A stretch of DNA of 64,000 nucleotides from Welwitschia mirabilis (lineage: Eukaryota > Gnetophyta > Gnetopsida > Welwitschiales). The stretch covers positions 93,400,750-93,464,749 of the forward strand of contig JBOZIK010000001.1 in NCBI GenBank assembly GCA_051453625.1, in the 5' to 3' direction. A program made the position numbers and the translations under genes. The notes below the pieces were generated by a model. That model was not told the DNA's origin. It saw only the letters and a list, made by a program, of their open reading frames with translations, and searched no databases. Below, one piece after another: positions 34,113 to 44,920 of the stretch; the first letter of the stretch is position 1; the number at the start of each line of letters is the position of its first letter.

Positions 34113-35491
34113 TGTAAAATTGAGAAATCTTCAAAGGAAAGCCTTGAATAGGATTTTAAAAAATTTAATCGAATAACTTCATAAAAATAACTTTGCTTGA
34201 AATGAACACTAAAAACTTATGCAAGTAAACTCAAACTATTCTAAAAAGCTAAAGAACAGAAAGCATTGAAATACCAATTAGTAACATACAATATTTATAG
34301 TGGTTCAGTAAATTCCCTACTTCACTCTCAATTATTAGCTCTTATCTAAGCCTTAGATTCACATATAACGTTTACAAATGGATTTTTTTGAGCCTTAATC
34401 TCAACCTTTTGCAAGAAACCAAAGCAGTGATAATGGTATGTTGAAATTCATAGGTTTCACTTGATCTTTGGCTCAATAATGGTGTTGATACACTACTTTA
34501 GAAGATGGTACAATCCAAAAGTATAGAATGTAAATGACTTGATTAAGTATATAATGATAAATATAGATTTTGATTCATCTTTGATTAGGTAGGAGATGTT
34601 AATAAGTATAATGAATGATTTAAAAAGGATTCAATAGTGGTATAGTGATTTTAACTCTTGTCAAACATATAATGAAAGAATTTTAGGGCTTTTTACAAGA
34701 GAAACGACCTTCCAATGGACATAAAGTAACATATAACGCTAGAAAAATCTTGTTTTTATCATGACTAGTTGACTCCTCAAAAGTATGGTTGAATCCATTT
34801 GATGCTATTATTTAATTTAGTTATCCTTATGTTCTTATATTTAACCCATATTACTTACAACTTCATGTTCAATTAACCCCTCAGGATCTAGTCCACTACT
34901 TATCTGGTTATCCACATATTCATTCAGTTATCTCCTTAGTAAAAAAATGCAACACAGCTTTTTTCTTTAGGTCTAGTTAATCCCATAAAAGTATGATTAA
35001 TGCCTTTCTAATAAAGAATGAATTCTACTCTAAGTCTAGTCAACCCCTTAGGAATCTAGTCAACCCCTTGACAATTGACTGTGAAAGTTTGATGCTTAGG
35101 TTTGGTTAACCCCTCAGGTATCTAGTCGATCCCTTCATAATTAGCTAAGAAGTATTATATGCACAGGTCTAGTTAAACCCTTAGATATTTGGTTAACCCA
35201 TTAATGATTAGGTATAAAGTATTAATGCTTATGTCCAATTGATCCCTCAAGTATTTGATTGACTCCTCTAAATTTAGTTCCTTTTTATGTATGCTTCAGG
35301 TGTAATCGACCCCTTAGAAATCTAATTGACCCCTCAAAAGAATATAAAAACTGGCAGGTTTAGATTCAAATTTTAATAAATTATTTCAAGTTTTTACATC
35401 CAATGACTAATATTTTTTGCATAAGATATAACATATTTTTCTTAACAGAAAACATTTGTTTGATATCAAATTAATAAATAATAACTTAAAA
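34113..35491 (-). repeat. 5' LTR of C2
   Basis: Partner of 27303-28704 with many substitutions and indels. A ~67-bp repeat array lies at 35038-35340. The outer end has TTTTAAGTT where C3 has TATTAAGTT and the family probably had TGTTAAGTT. Confidence 0.88.
35038..35340 (-). repeat. ~67-bp tandem repeats inside the C2 5' LTR
   Basis: Five units start at about 35041, 35107, 35174, 35240 and 35306 (spacing 66-67). Each has an AACCCCT..GG phrase twice and a GATGCTTAGG-like end. GTCGAC-type palindromes were probably part of the original unit. Confidence 0.8.
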
Positions 35492-35496
35492 TTGGC
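35492..35496. repeat. Right target-site duplication of C2
   Basis: TTGGC, against TTTGC on the left. Confidence 0.5.
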
Positions 35497-37010
35497 TTGT
35501 TTGTTTGATTGTAAATTAGGCTTTTCTTTCAGAGTGGTTTTTCCTTTTAAGATAAATTTTGGTTTGTAAAAGAAAAATGTTAAAAATATTTATGCTTAAT
35601 GACCTTTCTTGTTGTAAACCAATCAAGCACTTTAAGTTAAAGAACCACTACATTTAACATTTTTAGATAGGAAATACAAAATTCCATCTACAACATTGAA
35701 CAAATCATCATCACCTAAAAAACACATTTTTCATTTCTTGCATTTTTTTACTCCTAGTAAAATTCATTAATCATCCTTTTCTTGCATCCATCTATGATTT
35801 TTTAAGATTAGATAATCCTATTTGATGACCCCTACATGAAGTAATCCATTAATAAGTAATCACATGTTATTACAAATTAGTTAATATTTAAGTTTACTTG
35901 TAAATTTTTTTCAAGAAAAGGTTTTTACTTATGTTTAAATTAATTGGTTAAGGTTAGTTTCACTTAATATATTTTAATTGGAAAATATGGTTGAATTAAG
36001 ATGGAATCTACATTCATATCAAGTTATTTGATTTTAAAGCGTTTTATGAGGACAAGAATTATATTGATTAGACTAATCAGATAATGAATCCTTTATNNNN
36101 NNNNNNNNNNNNNNNNNNNNNNNNNNNNNNNNNNNNNNNNNNNNNNNNNNNNNCTTAAAGAAGTATACTATTTAATGATTAGTCAAAAATTGAGTTTAGT
36201 TAACTATGCTAATGTGATGAATGCTCATTAGAAATGCAACTCTATTAATTTATTTGTAACATGCTCAACTTCATTAAGGCTATAAATTCTTTTTGATAAT
36301 GTAGCATTGACTCATTTATATATCAATATGCTTAACTTTATTCAAAGGATATGTTATAACACCAGATTCTAATTAAATAAAAGTGCTTGAAATAAGGAAT
36401 AAGGCATAATTGTAGAAAAGGTAAATTGGAATAAAAAAATGTGAAATTGGAAGATTATTTTGTGTTTACTTTTCTTAACTTATGTATTTGAAGTTTTACT
36501 TACTAATTTTTGATTGCTTTTAGGTTTACTTAGAGGATATCTTATTTGTCTAGCATGTGATACACTTTAAATTTACAAAAAAAATTGAAAAATTTCCAAT
36601 AAATGTAGTCATCAGCTTAGGTATCTTATCTTTTAAATTTAGATTTGTAATTAGGTTTTATGTTTTATGTTTCCTAAGCATTGCATTTTAGTTTACTCCT
36701 TGAATTGTAGTATTCTCTAGATATATTCAGCAAAATCATTTGCTAGCCATTTAATTATTCTCAAAAGCCTTGTATCAAATTTCCTATCTCTGTAACTTTG
36801 AAGATAAATTTTAATTTTGATTAGGGAATGTGGCATTCTCTTTTACAAAATTTGTTGTGATTTTAATGCCTTATTATTAATAATTGATCAAAGTTTTTCA
36901 AAATGATATCTTTTCTATACCTATCATTTTCACTTAGTCAATTTTTCCATGTTGATTTTTTTGTTTAATCAACTTTTTACTAAGAGTTTAATAGAAGTCT
37001 AGTTTTGAGA
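35497..37010 (+). other. 3' internal part of G3, noncoding
   Basis: AT-rich continuation of G3 after C2. No protein motif is visible. It includes an N run (36097-36153). The purine tract expected before 37011 is not clear. Confidence 0.4.
36097..36153. other. Assembly gap (57 N)
   Basis: A run of N within the internal region of G3. Confidence 1.
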
Positions 37011-38450
37011 TGTATTTACATGCAAAAATTAACATTCTTAAGATGTATAATTGATCAATTTATCATAGGAATAAATATTAAATTCATGGTTTTATTACAT
37101 ATTTATGTTTTCTAATCTTTTTATTATTTTTTATAAAATTATACATTTTCTTCTAATATTAGCATGATCATTGCTAACTTGTTAAGAATACTGTAAAACC
37201 TTTAAGGTTTTCAACACTAAACACTAGTGATATTGGGTCAAAAATATTGGTGCTACTAGCCTTCTGAGAAAAAATAGGATAAATATCATGTTATTACATC
37301 TTTTAGGAAAATTCATCACTTTGAACTTTTGAACTCAGTTGGATAGCAAATCAGATTCAACTTTTAACTCTAGTGATATAAGTATAGGACAACATGTCAT
37401 GACAACATATGATACAAGGATGATCATGTAGAAAATACATTATATGATATTTATTAATAAAATTATTAACAATTAGAGAAAACATCATTATCATGTTTGT
37501 AAAATAAGACAAAGAATCTTTCCTTATGACTACATGCCAAAACTTATAACTTCTCCTTATGTCAGTGTCCTTAAGTAACTTCCCTTTATTGTAATAATGA
37601 TAACATCTAATGCAATCATGATAAAATTCCTCAAGCCTTTTCGCATCTACAAAATAGACTTAATCCCTCATTATAAACACATTTTGATTTACTTAACATG
37701 GAAAGACTTGAAGGCTAGGATGTCATGATGCTTTAATCATCTTTGTTAGGGATGAAGTGTTTAAGGCTAGTTGAGAAATCCTTCTTCTTTATCCTTCTTC
37801 AATGATATAATGCATATCTCTTTTTTAGTTTTCATATAAGAATTAATTTGAGTTCTTTCATTGTTATTGCATATTTCATTTGGTAATAGAAATATTTAGG
37901 TAGGACTGTTCTCTCAAAGGTCTTATTCTTTTATTCTTAACACATAAAAATAGGTCTTAGAAATATTTAGGTAGATCATACTTAATTGTTAAGTTCTCTC
38001 ATACTAAGTGGTTGTTTTAGATTACTTCTAGTCTATTATAGTTTCTATTATTTAATGGATCTTATGCACAATCATTCATACTTTTTGTGCTTATGAAAGT
38101 ATACAAAGGATCACTTGGACTAGATAACTTATCAACGCTCATGTGATGCATGTGATTATGCCTTCATACCAAGAATTAAAAACTTGATAATTTTAATTTA
38201 TGTTTTAGAATATAAGAATCATTAGAGCAAAGGTGAAGTATTAGGAAAATCGATGATATCTTTGGAGGATTTTCATTCCCTTACATCACCAATAAAATAT
38301 TATTTCTATTCTTAACTCTTAATTTTTTTGTTATTTGAGTTTTATTGCAAGTTAGATTAATTATGCTATATTTGTAAAAGTTACCACATATATCCCTAAG
38401 AAAAATTAATACTAAGTGTTTCACTTAGTTAAATTTTATTCATTCACTTA
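37011..38450 (+). repeat. 3' LTR of G3
   Basis: Partner of 23650-25124 in the same orientation. It begins TGTATTTACATGCAAAAATT and ends near CATTCACTTATCA. Confidence 0.8.
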
Positions 38451-38906
38451 TCATTAATTATAAATAAGAAAAGTAGGTGTTTTCCAATGAAGAAATGGTG
38501 AAAAGGCTTTATAATCGTGGAACCTATGCTCGTTTAATAAAAATGGAAACTTGTTTTATTATGTTGCACAACTAATTTTATTTTATTATTATTAACAAGA
38601 TAGATATTATTATTCTTTGTTTTATTGATCATGATGTTATACATATTTATGTAATGTTGAATTACATCTATTATTATTTGAAAAATGTTTGTTATTGTAG
38701 CATACTATGATGATAGAAATAGCATACAATTGAGGTGATTACACTATCCCTTATTATACAAAGTTTTCCTTCTCTATGTTATGCCTTATTTAATTTTAGA
38801 GCTTAATTTAATTATTAAAACTTTATTTTCTAAAATTTTTTAGGCCTATCTTAGGAGAAGAATTAACTTAATGAAAGTTATCATGTTGATTTGGTTATTA
38901 TGAATG
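38451..38906 (+). other. 3' spacer of C1
   Basis: Between the G3 insertion and the purine tract of C1. AT-rich with no coding motif. RT and RNase H of C1 are not found anywhere, so they were lost. Confidence 0.4.
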
Positions 38907-38920
38907 ACAAATGGGAAGAT
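38907..38920 (+). other. Polypurine tract of C1
   Basis: ACAAATGGGAAGAT before TGTTAAACC. SIRE-type elements carry ACAAAAGGGGGAGAT|TGTT at this boundary. Confidence 0.7.
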
Positions 38921-40030
38921 TGTTAAACCTCTTAGGTTATTAATTAATGATGATCCAAATATCATCTTATTTTATTAATGAAATAATAATTTTTAGGATA
39001 AAAATAAATGTATTAAAGCTGAAGCTTGAAAATATTTATTCAAGTAAGTAAGGCATCTGGAGCATAAGTCAGAAATAGATAATCTTGAAGTTGATTCATG
39101 ATAAATATTATTCAAAAACTAATAGAAATTTTTTAATAGTATCTTAGCATTCTCCCTAGTTTTAACAAAATGTTGTAAAAGAATGAAGGACATGATTAAG
39201 TAGTGATAAACTGGATCTAACTAAGAGTTAAACACTTATAAATTCAACAACATGCATATTATAAAGGTTATCTTCCCATACCAGAAAATTGACCAACTTT
39301 CCTAGAGGTTCGATTGCCTACCATGAAGAATTTCTTTAGGAGTCCACCAGTAGTCCACTAGCACATTAAAGGGATCAATTATCAAACTAATAGGTAGCAA
39401 AAATATAATCATTAAAAATTTTTAATAACCACTAAATACTTACTTATAAGAGTTAAAGGACTATTTATAAGCCTATAATAGTCAAGTTATGATCCATTAT
39501 AATCTATGATAAGTATTATTTTAATTCTACAAATATATCTTATGATGTATTAGTCAAAAACTTTTTTAAACCTTCTAGAAATTGATGGTATTATTTTCAA
39601 TAGCATTCAATTCATCCTTTATTGTACTTCCTCTTTATTCTCAATCTTGTTATACTTAACTATCATTGTAAGAAAAAATATTAGACTTGTACTTTTGGCT
39701 ACATATTATCAGAAAATCCTGATTTTATTAGTGGAGGACTATCACAAAATCATGAAGAAGTGTGACTAAAGGCTACACTTGCAATAAAGGGAAATAGGCT
39801 TATTTTCATATCTCTTGTGTTCTTTGTCTTAGATAGTTAGTTTAATTATTATAATTAATTATTTATATTATCTATTAATTTAGTGAACTATTATCATATT
39901 TATATTAGACATAGATATAAGTTAAATTGGTTTATTATTTTATTATTTTTTCATTATTGAATTGTTAAACTATAAAAATTATCTTAGCTATTCTATTCAC
40001 CTCTCATCTCTAAGATAGTCAATTCTAACA
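38921..40030 (+). repeat. 3' LTR of C1
   Basis: It starts TGTTAAACCTCTTAGG after the purine tract and ends TTCTAACA. Its last ~250 bp (39778-40030) match 8815-9070, the truncated 5' LTR. The distance of about 30 kb between the pair is explained by later insertions (block 12.0-13.6, C5, G2, G3 with C2), though a 100-N gap lies between. Confidence 0.7.
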
Positions 40031-40389
40031 TGCTAATCTTTACTAGAATTAGTAAGGACAACATTCCACTATTAGAGTGGTAAAATTTGAAATGCTATCA
40101 TGGATGTTTTCTTAGCATCAATTAGTCGCAAATTAGATAAGTAGTTGGAGATACTTAATAAATTAATATTTTACAATGTAAACTAGCTGATTCATGTACA
40201 TGTGACAACTCTAGGTTTAAGCCAAGACAAATGCTTATACTTGATATTATTCCTTTCATAAATAATACTAATTTTAAGTTTTTTTACCTTTGTTTTTCCA
40301 TTTACCTATGAATCTAACTTAAGTGAATAGGATTAAAGTCATGGCTTAAGGGGATAGATTTATAAAAATGTTTATGCATTAACTTTAAA
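40031..40389. other. Noncoding stretch between C1 and G4
   Basis: AT-rich; the expected place for the 3' end of G4 pol on the minus strand. Nothing identifiable. Confidence 0.4.
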
Positions 40390-41125
40390 AGAATAGTTAT
40401 ATTAAGGCTTAATATATTGATATCATCATAAGAAAATGCTTCTTAGATTTAGAATGAATTAGTCCACTTAGATAGAAGTTTTTGGGAACATTTATGAATC
40501 CTTATATCATATAATAAAACCAAGTGATTAGATTCAAAGTTTTTCCTAAGGATATATTTGTTATAAAGTGTTTCCATTGTTATTTTTGAATATTGTGGTT
40601 TTTATAGGCTTTATCTCTAAGGTATTATAATTTATTTAAGTTAAGATTCTTAAATTTTAAAGGTTTATTAAGATTATAGTTAAGTTGGTTAATGGCATAA
40701 AATGTTTTATGTTCAACGTCTTCAATAAGATGATAAGCTTTTCCAAAAATGAATTTATAAGTTAATATTTCAATGGAGTTTTTATAGATAGTTTTATAGG
40801 TATAGGATAAATCATTAAAATGAACTAACTAATATTTTCTATTAGAATTCATTATTTTTTTAAAACTTATCTTTGACTCATGGTTAGAAACTTCTACTTA
40901 GTCATTCATTTCTAAGTACTATGTAGTTGTAACTTTATTAACTATTTCACATTTCTTCATAACATTATTTATGATTCTATTATGAAAATTTTGTTTTCCA
41001 TCACTAATAGTAGCTTTAAAATGATTAAATTGGAACTAAATATATTCTTTTAGAAATCTAACAACCATTCTAGAATCATCTGTTTTAGTTAAAATGATCT
41101 TATATCACTTAGTAATGTATTCTAT
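40390..41125 (-). pseudogene. pol: Athila-type integrase remnant (G4)
   Basis: From 41125 down, one frame with interspersed stops reads DSRMVVRFLKEYI, then ATISDGKQNFHN with the second catalytic Asp (family AIISDGGTHFCN). EVSNHESKISFKKIMNSNRK follows, carrying the catalytic Glu (family VEVSNREIKxILEKTVNxNRK). Then SIEILTYKFIFGKAYHLIED and EHKTFYAINQLNYNL (family MSPYxLVFGKACHLPVExEHKAxWAxKxLN). The C-terminal tail has ESNHLVLLYDIRIHKCSQKL and KWTNSF (family VLLxNSRLxLFPGKLxSRWSGPF). Stops sit at family Q and W positions. No RT is next to it: C6 is inserted 125 bp away and its other flank shows none. Confidence 0.9.
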
Positions 41126-41249
41126 AGAACCCCATATATGTAAATATTTAAAAGATGAAGAAATTGGCTAAAAAACAAAAATAAATATATCATAAATGTT
41201 AAATTATTTAATCTCTAGAATAGAAGAAAGAAATATGATTTATAGTAAT

Positions 41250-41385
41250 TATAATAATATGATGTAATAATAATTTAATTTTTATAAAACTTCATCTAAA
41301 TGGTTATGTACATAAAATGTACTATTTTAGAGATATATTGTTATAATTATAAGTATTTAATTAATAATAATATAACTTACTAACA
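41250..41385 (-). repeat. 3' LTR of C6
   Basis: The minus strand starts TGTTAGTAAGTTATATTATT and ends ATTATTACATCATATTATTA. It aligns with 52557-52724 but lacks ~30 bp in the middle. An AAAAAGTGAGAAA purine run stands directly before it on the minus strand. Confidence 0.75.
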
Positions 41386-41650
41386 TTTCTCACTTTTTAA
41401 ATAATAAGGTGAATAATTTAATAGTGATAAAAAGTTCCTAAACATCTTTATATTTAATAGTTTCATAAAATCGTTAGCAATATTTAACATGGGATTGATG
41501 TGAGTAATACTAAATCTTCCAATAATGTAATAATCTTGTACATCAAATAGATGTATTTTGAAATGACTAGTATTTCTACTATTAATAAGATTCTTCATGA
41601 CTTGATTTGTAACTTTACTATTAAAACACATAATAAGCTTTTGCACATCA
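41386..41650 (-). pseudogene. pol: C6 RNase H C-terminal part
   Basis: An 88-codon open frame (41646-41380). It reads RNTSHFKIHLFDVQDYYIIG then INPMLNIANDFMKLLN and FRNFLSLL, following the copia RNase H end (RTKHIxIRYHFVRDxVxxGxI, xTxxNxADxLTKPL, FxxCLxLL). It directly precedes the 3' LTR, which is usual for copia elements. Confidence 0.7.
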
Positions 41651-41989
41651 ATATCTAATATCCTAAGTAGGTTTTCAATCTGAGTACTTTATTCATAACT
41701 TTAATAATGCATGGAATTTATCTTCTATGGTTAATCTTAAAACATGATCTACCTTCATGCTTTTTCATGAAATTACAGACTTTCCTACATAGATCACATA
41801 ACTAATTCTAGAATTTCTTAAAACTAAATCATCACCTCAATCAAAGTTAGCATAGGTAACTAATTATTAAAGTGCTAAAAGGTTAGGTTCAAGTCTTTAA
41901 TCTTTTTAAGATACCATAAGTTTTGGAGAATTACTTCGACATGGTACTTATTTGATTCTATTAAAAACTATGAAATAAGATTTACTAGT

Positions 41990-43020
41990 CTTTAGATATA
42001 TGATCCAGTGTTGATAAGATACTATAGTTTCCTAAGAATTTCCTAGAACTAAATGATTTTAATCTTCATATAATGATTTTAATATATTTTATAAGTCAAA
42101 TTTAATGTAATAGCATCTTCATTAATGTTTTCAACTTAGTATGCTTCAAGTATTTTATTGAAGTTCTTTCTTTGAGATGCGTAGATCATTTTGTATTGTT
42201 GTGTGATCTTCAAACTAAGGTAATCGAATATTTTACTTACATTTAATTATTAAAATTTTTATGCCAAGATTTTTTGAAGTCTAATAGTACTTATTTATTT
42301 TTCCACATTATTAATACAACATCAAAGTTGAAGTTCATATAGAATTTAAGTTTTATTTCATAAATCTTTATGAAATTATTTACAATAGGGGATAAGTTTC
42401 ATAAGTTATTATCTAGTAGAATTTAGTGCTAAAATTTGGATGACTATCTTAACCCATACAAGGACTTGATTAAATTACACATATTTTTAGAACCAACTTT
42501 CAAAAGTTTTGGTTTCTCCATATAAATTATAGAATAAAGTGTCCCATGTCAAATTGCTAATTTTACATTAGTTTGATAAATTCTACACATCTCCTATATT
42601 GTAAGATGTAATAGGACATAGAATGTCTTAATCTAAGTAATCCAAAAAAAGGTCTTATCCTAGTTGAATCCTTGTGAAAATCCTTTGGAAGTAATCCTTG
42701 ATTTATCTAACTCATCTTATCTGTACTATATTTTTGACATCTATAAGATGTGGAACGATCTTTTACTCTCATTTTTTTAACATCATGTTACATTCATATT
42801 GCATTGATTACTTCAAGTTATGATACTTTAGTGCTTATTATACCTTATAAGGTTTTTTTTTCATTACAAATAAATACATTTTTATCTTTTGTTAAGATAG
42901 TTTTAGCAATTCATAAGTACATATCTCATCATGTCTATTCTAATTATCAATGTGTAAGTTCTACACTGCATCTTATGAGATATGAGCATAGGTTCTTTTT
43001 TTATGTTAGAAGCATTGTAC
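41990..43020 (-). pseudogene. pol: C6 reverse transcriptase remnant
   Basis: On the minus strand near 42520-42440: IYMEKPKLLKVGSKN.C then KSLYGLRQSSKFWH, the copia RT hallmark (EIYMxQPxGF...KVCKLxKSLYGLKQAPRQW). Further on, LLDNNL and many stops. The YVDD loop could not be read with confidence. A 94-codon frame on the plus strand (42750-43034) is only a shadow. Confidence 0.7.
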
Positions 43021-43239
43021 TTTTGGTTTTATGATTGATATATTTTCAATTACTCCATCCCCCTCTTCTTTAAAATATTCTATAAAATCTTCATATTTAT
43101 TCCATTGCCTGTTAGTATAAATGTACTAGATAATTCATTTTGATCTAAACTAATTATGAATTTTTATTATGATTTTAAAATCAACCACTATTTTTTTAAA
43201 TACCTCATATCTTTATTCCCCTTTTTCCCCCTTTAGATA

Positions 43240-43440
43240 TGAGATCATAAATATACTATGCACTTAGAAAGGCTTATAGCCATATACTTTGAGCATGCTT
43301 AAATTAGGCTTTATCCCATGCCATAACCTAAATGGAATATCATCTTAGAGGACTTTAATGAGGATATTATTAAGAATGAACTATATAGTACAAAGCTTTT
43401 TTATACATTAATTTTTCTCAAGGTAACTTTAAAGAAAAAG
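43240..43440 (-). pseudogene. pol: C6 integrase C-terminal fragment
   Basis: The minus strand reads DDIPFRLWHGIKPNLSMLKV then YGYKPF. Copia integrases have (K)TPYELWxGRKPxLxHLRVFGC here. It is in the right order relative to RT (lower coordinates) for one minus-strand element. Confidence 0.75.
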
Positions 43441-43759
43441 ATATTGAGTAATTTTCCTAATAATAAAACTTCTATGTATAGCAATTCCATTCTAATATGG
43501 AAAATTATTAGAAAACAAGGATGTCCAAAAATGAAGAGCACAAGATTTTCAAATCAAAATTTTATTTCTCCTCTTTTTTATTCAATAAAGATCTATAACC
43601 AAAATGTGTAATAGCCTTAGCAATTTCCTCCTCAATGTGGAAATACACCTTCTTCTAAGGGAAAACGGAAGTGCCGAGGGAAAATCCTTAGGAATGTAGC
43701 CTATAAGAAAAACCTCTAAAAAGGAGTTGTCATGTGAGGGAACTACTTTAAAGAATCAT
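43441..43759. other. Noncoding stretch within C6/C7
   Basis: No motif recognised. This is the likely boundary between C6 integrase and the inserted C7 remnant, but I could not place it. Confidence 0.4.
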
Positions 43760-43764
43760 TTAAT

Positions 43765-43897
43765 TTAGTGCTATACATCCTGTAGTAGATAGGCTTATTT
43801 ATGTGCACTACACATCTTGTAATACTAAGTCAAAATTTGTACTACACATCTCATAGTATTAGGCCATTTTTGCACTACATGTCTTCTAATACTAGGA
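43765..43897. repeat. ~34-bp tandem repeat, four units
   Basis: Four imperfect units of the phrase GCACTACACATCTtGTAATA plus ~14 bp start at about 43770, 43804, 43839 and 43873. It overlaps a 66-codon minus-strand open frame (44025-43825) of unknown nature. Confidence 0.75.
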
Positions 43898-44049
43898 TTA
43901 GATGTGACTTCAATCAGAGACTCAAAAGTTAAATGAAGCTCATGATGTAAAAAAGAAAAATGAGTTTGACTCAACTCATTGTCAATACAACCTTTGATTG
44001 AAATATTAGAACTTCTCTTAATCAAGTATCTTTATTTGAGTAGCAGTTG

Positions 44050-44345
44050 TTAGTTCTATATCCAAATGATGTATTAATGCAATGAATTCATATTGTATAA
44101 GCTCCTTAATTTCATGGATCAACTTCCATGTATCATTTTCTATGAGAGAATGGTATTCCTTTTTTATGACTTGTACCCATTAATAATGTAGAATGATGTC
44201 TTTCAAAGAATTTGGTTTACCATTAGCAATTAAATGAAGCTCATTAAAATCATTACTATGAGTTGTATACAAGCTATATCTAGTTCCATATTTATCCTTT
44301 TCATTATGATGAATATCTTAAAAAGCAGACTGTGACTAAGTACTA
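44050..44345 (-). pseudogene. pol: copia RT N-terminus (C7 remnant)
   Basis: Minus strand: ANGKPNSLKDIILHY, then WVQVIKKEYHSLIENDTWKL. This follows the copia RT entry (EPxxFKEAL...WxxAMxxEYxSLxxNxTWxLV). Beyond it RT homology stops at about 44080. C6 has its own RT further left, so this belongs to another element, most simply the C7 copia whose gag-protease lies at 48.3-49.1 kb on the other side of the element inserted at 44.35-47.78. Confidence 0.6.
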
Positions 44346-44351
44346 CTATAA

Positions 44352-44760
44352 TGTTCCAAATTTACTATTTGTAAAATAAGTATGTTAAGGTACTAGATAA
44401 GCATAATTAATGAGATATGAATGGGTGTGATCTAAATATGTAAAGGTGTATCCTTTCATTATGCTATTTAAGCCTATGGAATTAGGTGAGGCTAGATAGA
44501 CTAGGTGGATGTAACTAATGAAAACCTTAGCTGATCCTCGAGGGTTGTAAAAGGGGTACTTAGGTCATAGTCCATGTCTTTACCTTTAACCACTAGTCCA
44601 ATGTTGTTGGTTAATGATAAGAAATGTAATTCACTATTATTAATAATAAAGTCTACCTTTTCTGAAATTACTTCTTTCTATTTTTATTAATTTTGGCATA
44701 ATATTTATATGTTCTTATTTATAATGAAATGATCTTAAAATGGTAAAATGGAATATTACA
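44352..44760 (+). repeat. 5' LTR of the non-autonomous element
   Basis: TGTTCCAAATTTACTATTTG to GGAATATTACA. It aligns throughout with 47375-47781 (GATATGAATGGGTGTaATC, GGTGGATGTAACTAACGA-like and CATAGTCCATGTCTTTACC in both). TATTTAAG near 44464 may be the TATA equivalent. Confidence 0.92.
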
Positions 44761-44775
44761 TTTGGTATCAGAGCC
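44761..44775 (+). other. Primer-binding site (tRNA-Met)
   Basis: TTTGGTATCAGAGCC is a perfect TGGTATCAGAGC core, the only undecayed primer site in the window. It suggests this element is younger than its neighbours. Confidence 0.9.
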
Positions 44776-44920
44776 ATAAATATGGTAAATTATCATCATT
44801 AAGATCCAAATAGAATAGAATATGAAGATAGAATATGCCATGTTATCATGCTCCATTAAATCAAAAGAACAACAAAAATGAATGCTATCTTATATTATGT
44901 AATCTAAGATGATGTTTCAC

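Larger units (their letters stand above)
27303..35491 (-). mobile_element. C2: copia element with both LTRs, SIRE-like, RT deleted
   Basis: About 8.2 kb on the minus strand: 5' LTR (34113-35491), tRNA-Met type primer site, gag, protease, integrase, RNase H end, env-like third ORF, purine tract, 3' LTR (27303-28704). It sits inside G3. The reverse transcriptase is missing and all frames are broken. It is related to C3, C4 and C5 in this window. Confidence 0.85.
23650..38450 (+). mobile_element. G3: gypsy-like LTR element, split by C2
   Basis: Two direct repeats of ~1.45 kb (23650-25124 and 37011-38450), a gypsy-type primer site after the first, and internal DNA interrupted by the complete copia element C2. 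Without C2 the element would be about 6.6 kb. I can read no gag core, RT or integrase in it, so it looks like a large non-autonomous derivative or a very decayed Tat/Athila relative. No target duplication could be fixed. Confidence 0.7.

Noticed and set aside
39295-39340. tRNA-like T-arm phrase GGTTCGATTGCC
   Set aside because: No matching acceptor, D or anticodon arms are found around it, and it lies within the C1 3' LTR.
7550-41125. Joining the minus-strand RT (7.55-8.70 kb) and integrase (40.39-41.13 kb) as one Athila element split by C1
   Set aside because: For a minus-strand element RT must lie at higher coordinates than integrase; here the order is reversed, so they are two copies.
42750-43034. 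94-codon plus-strand open frame
   Set aside because: It lies opposite the minus-strand C6 reverse transcriptase and has no motif of its own.
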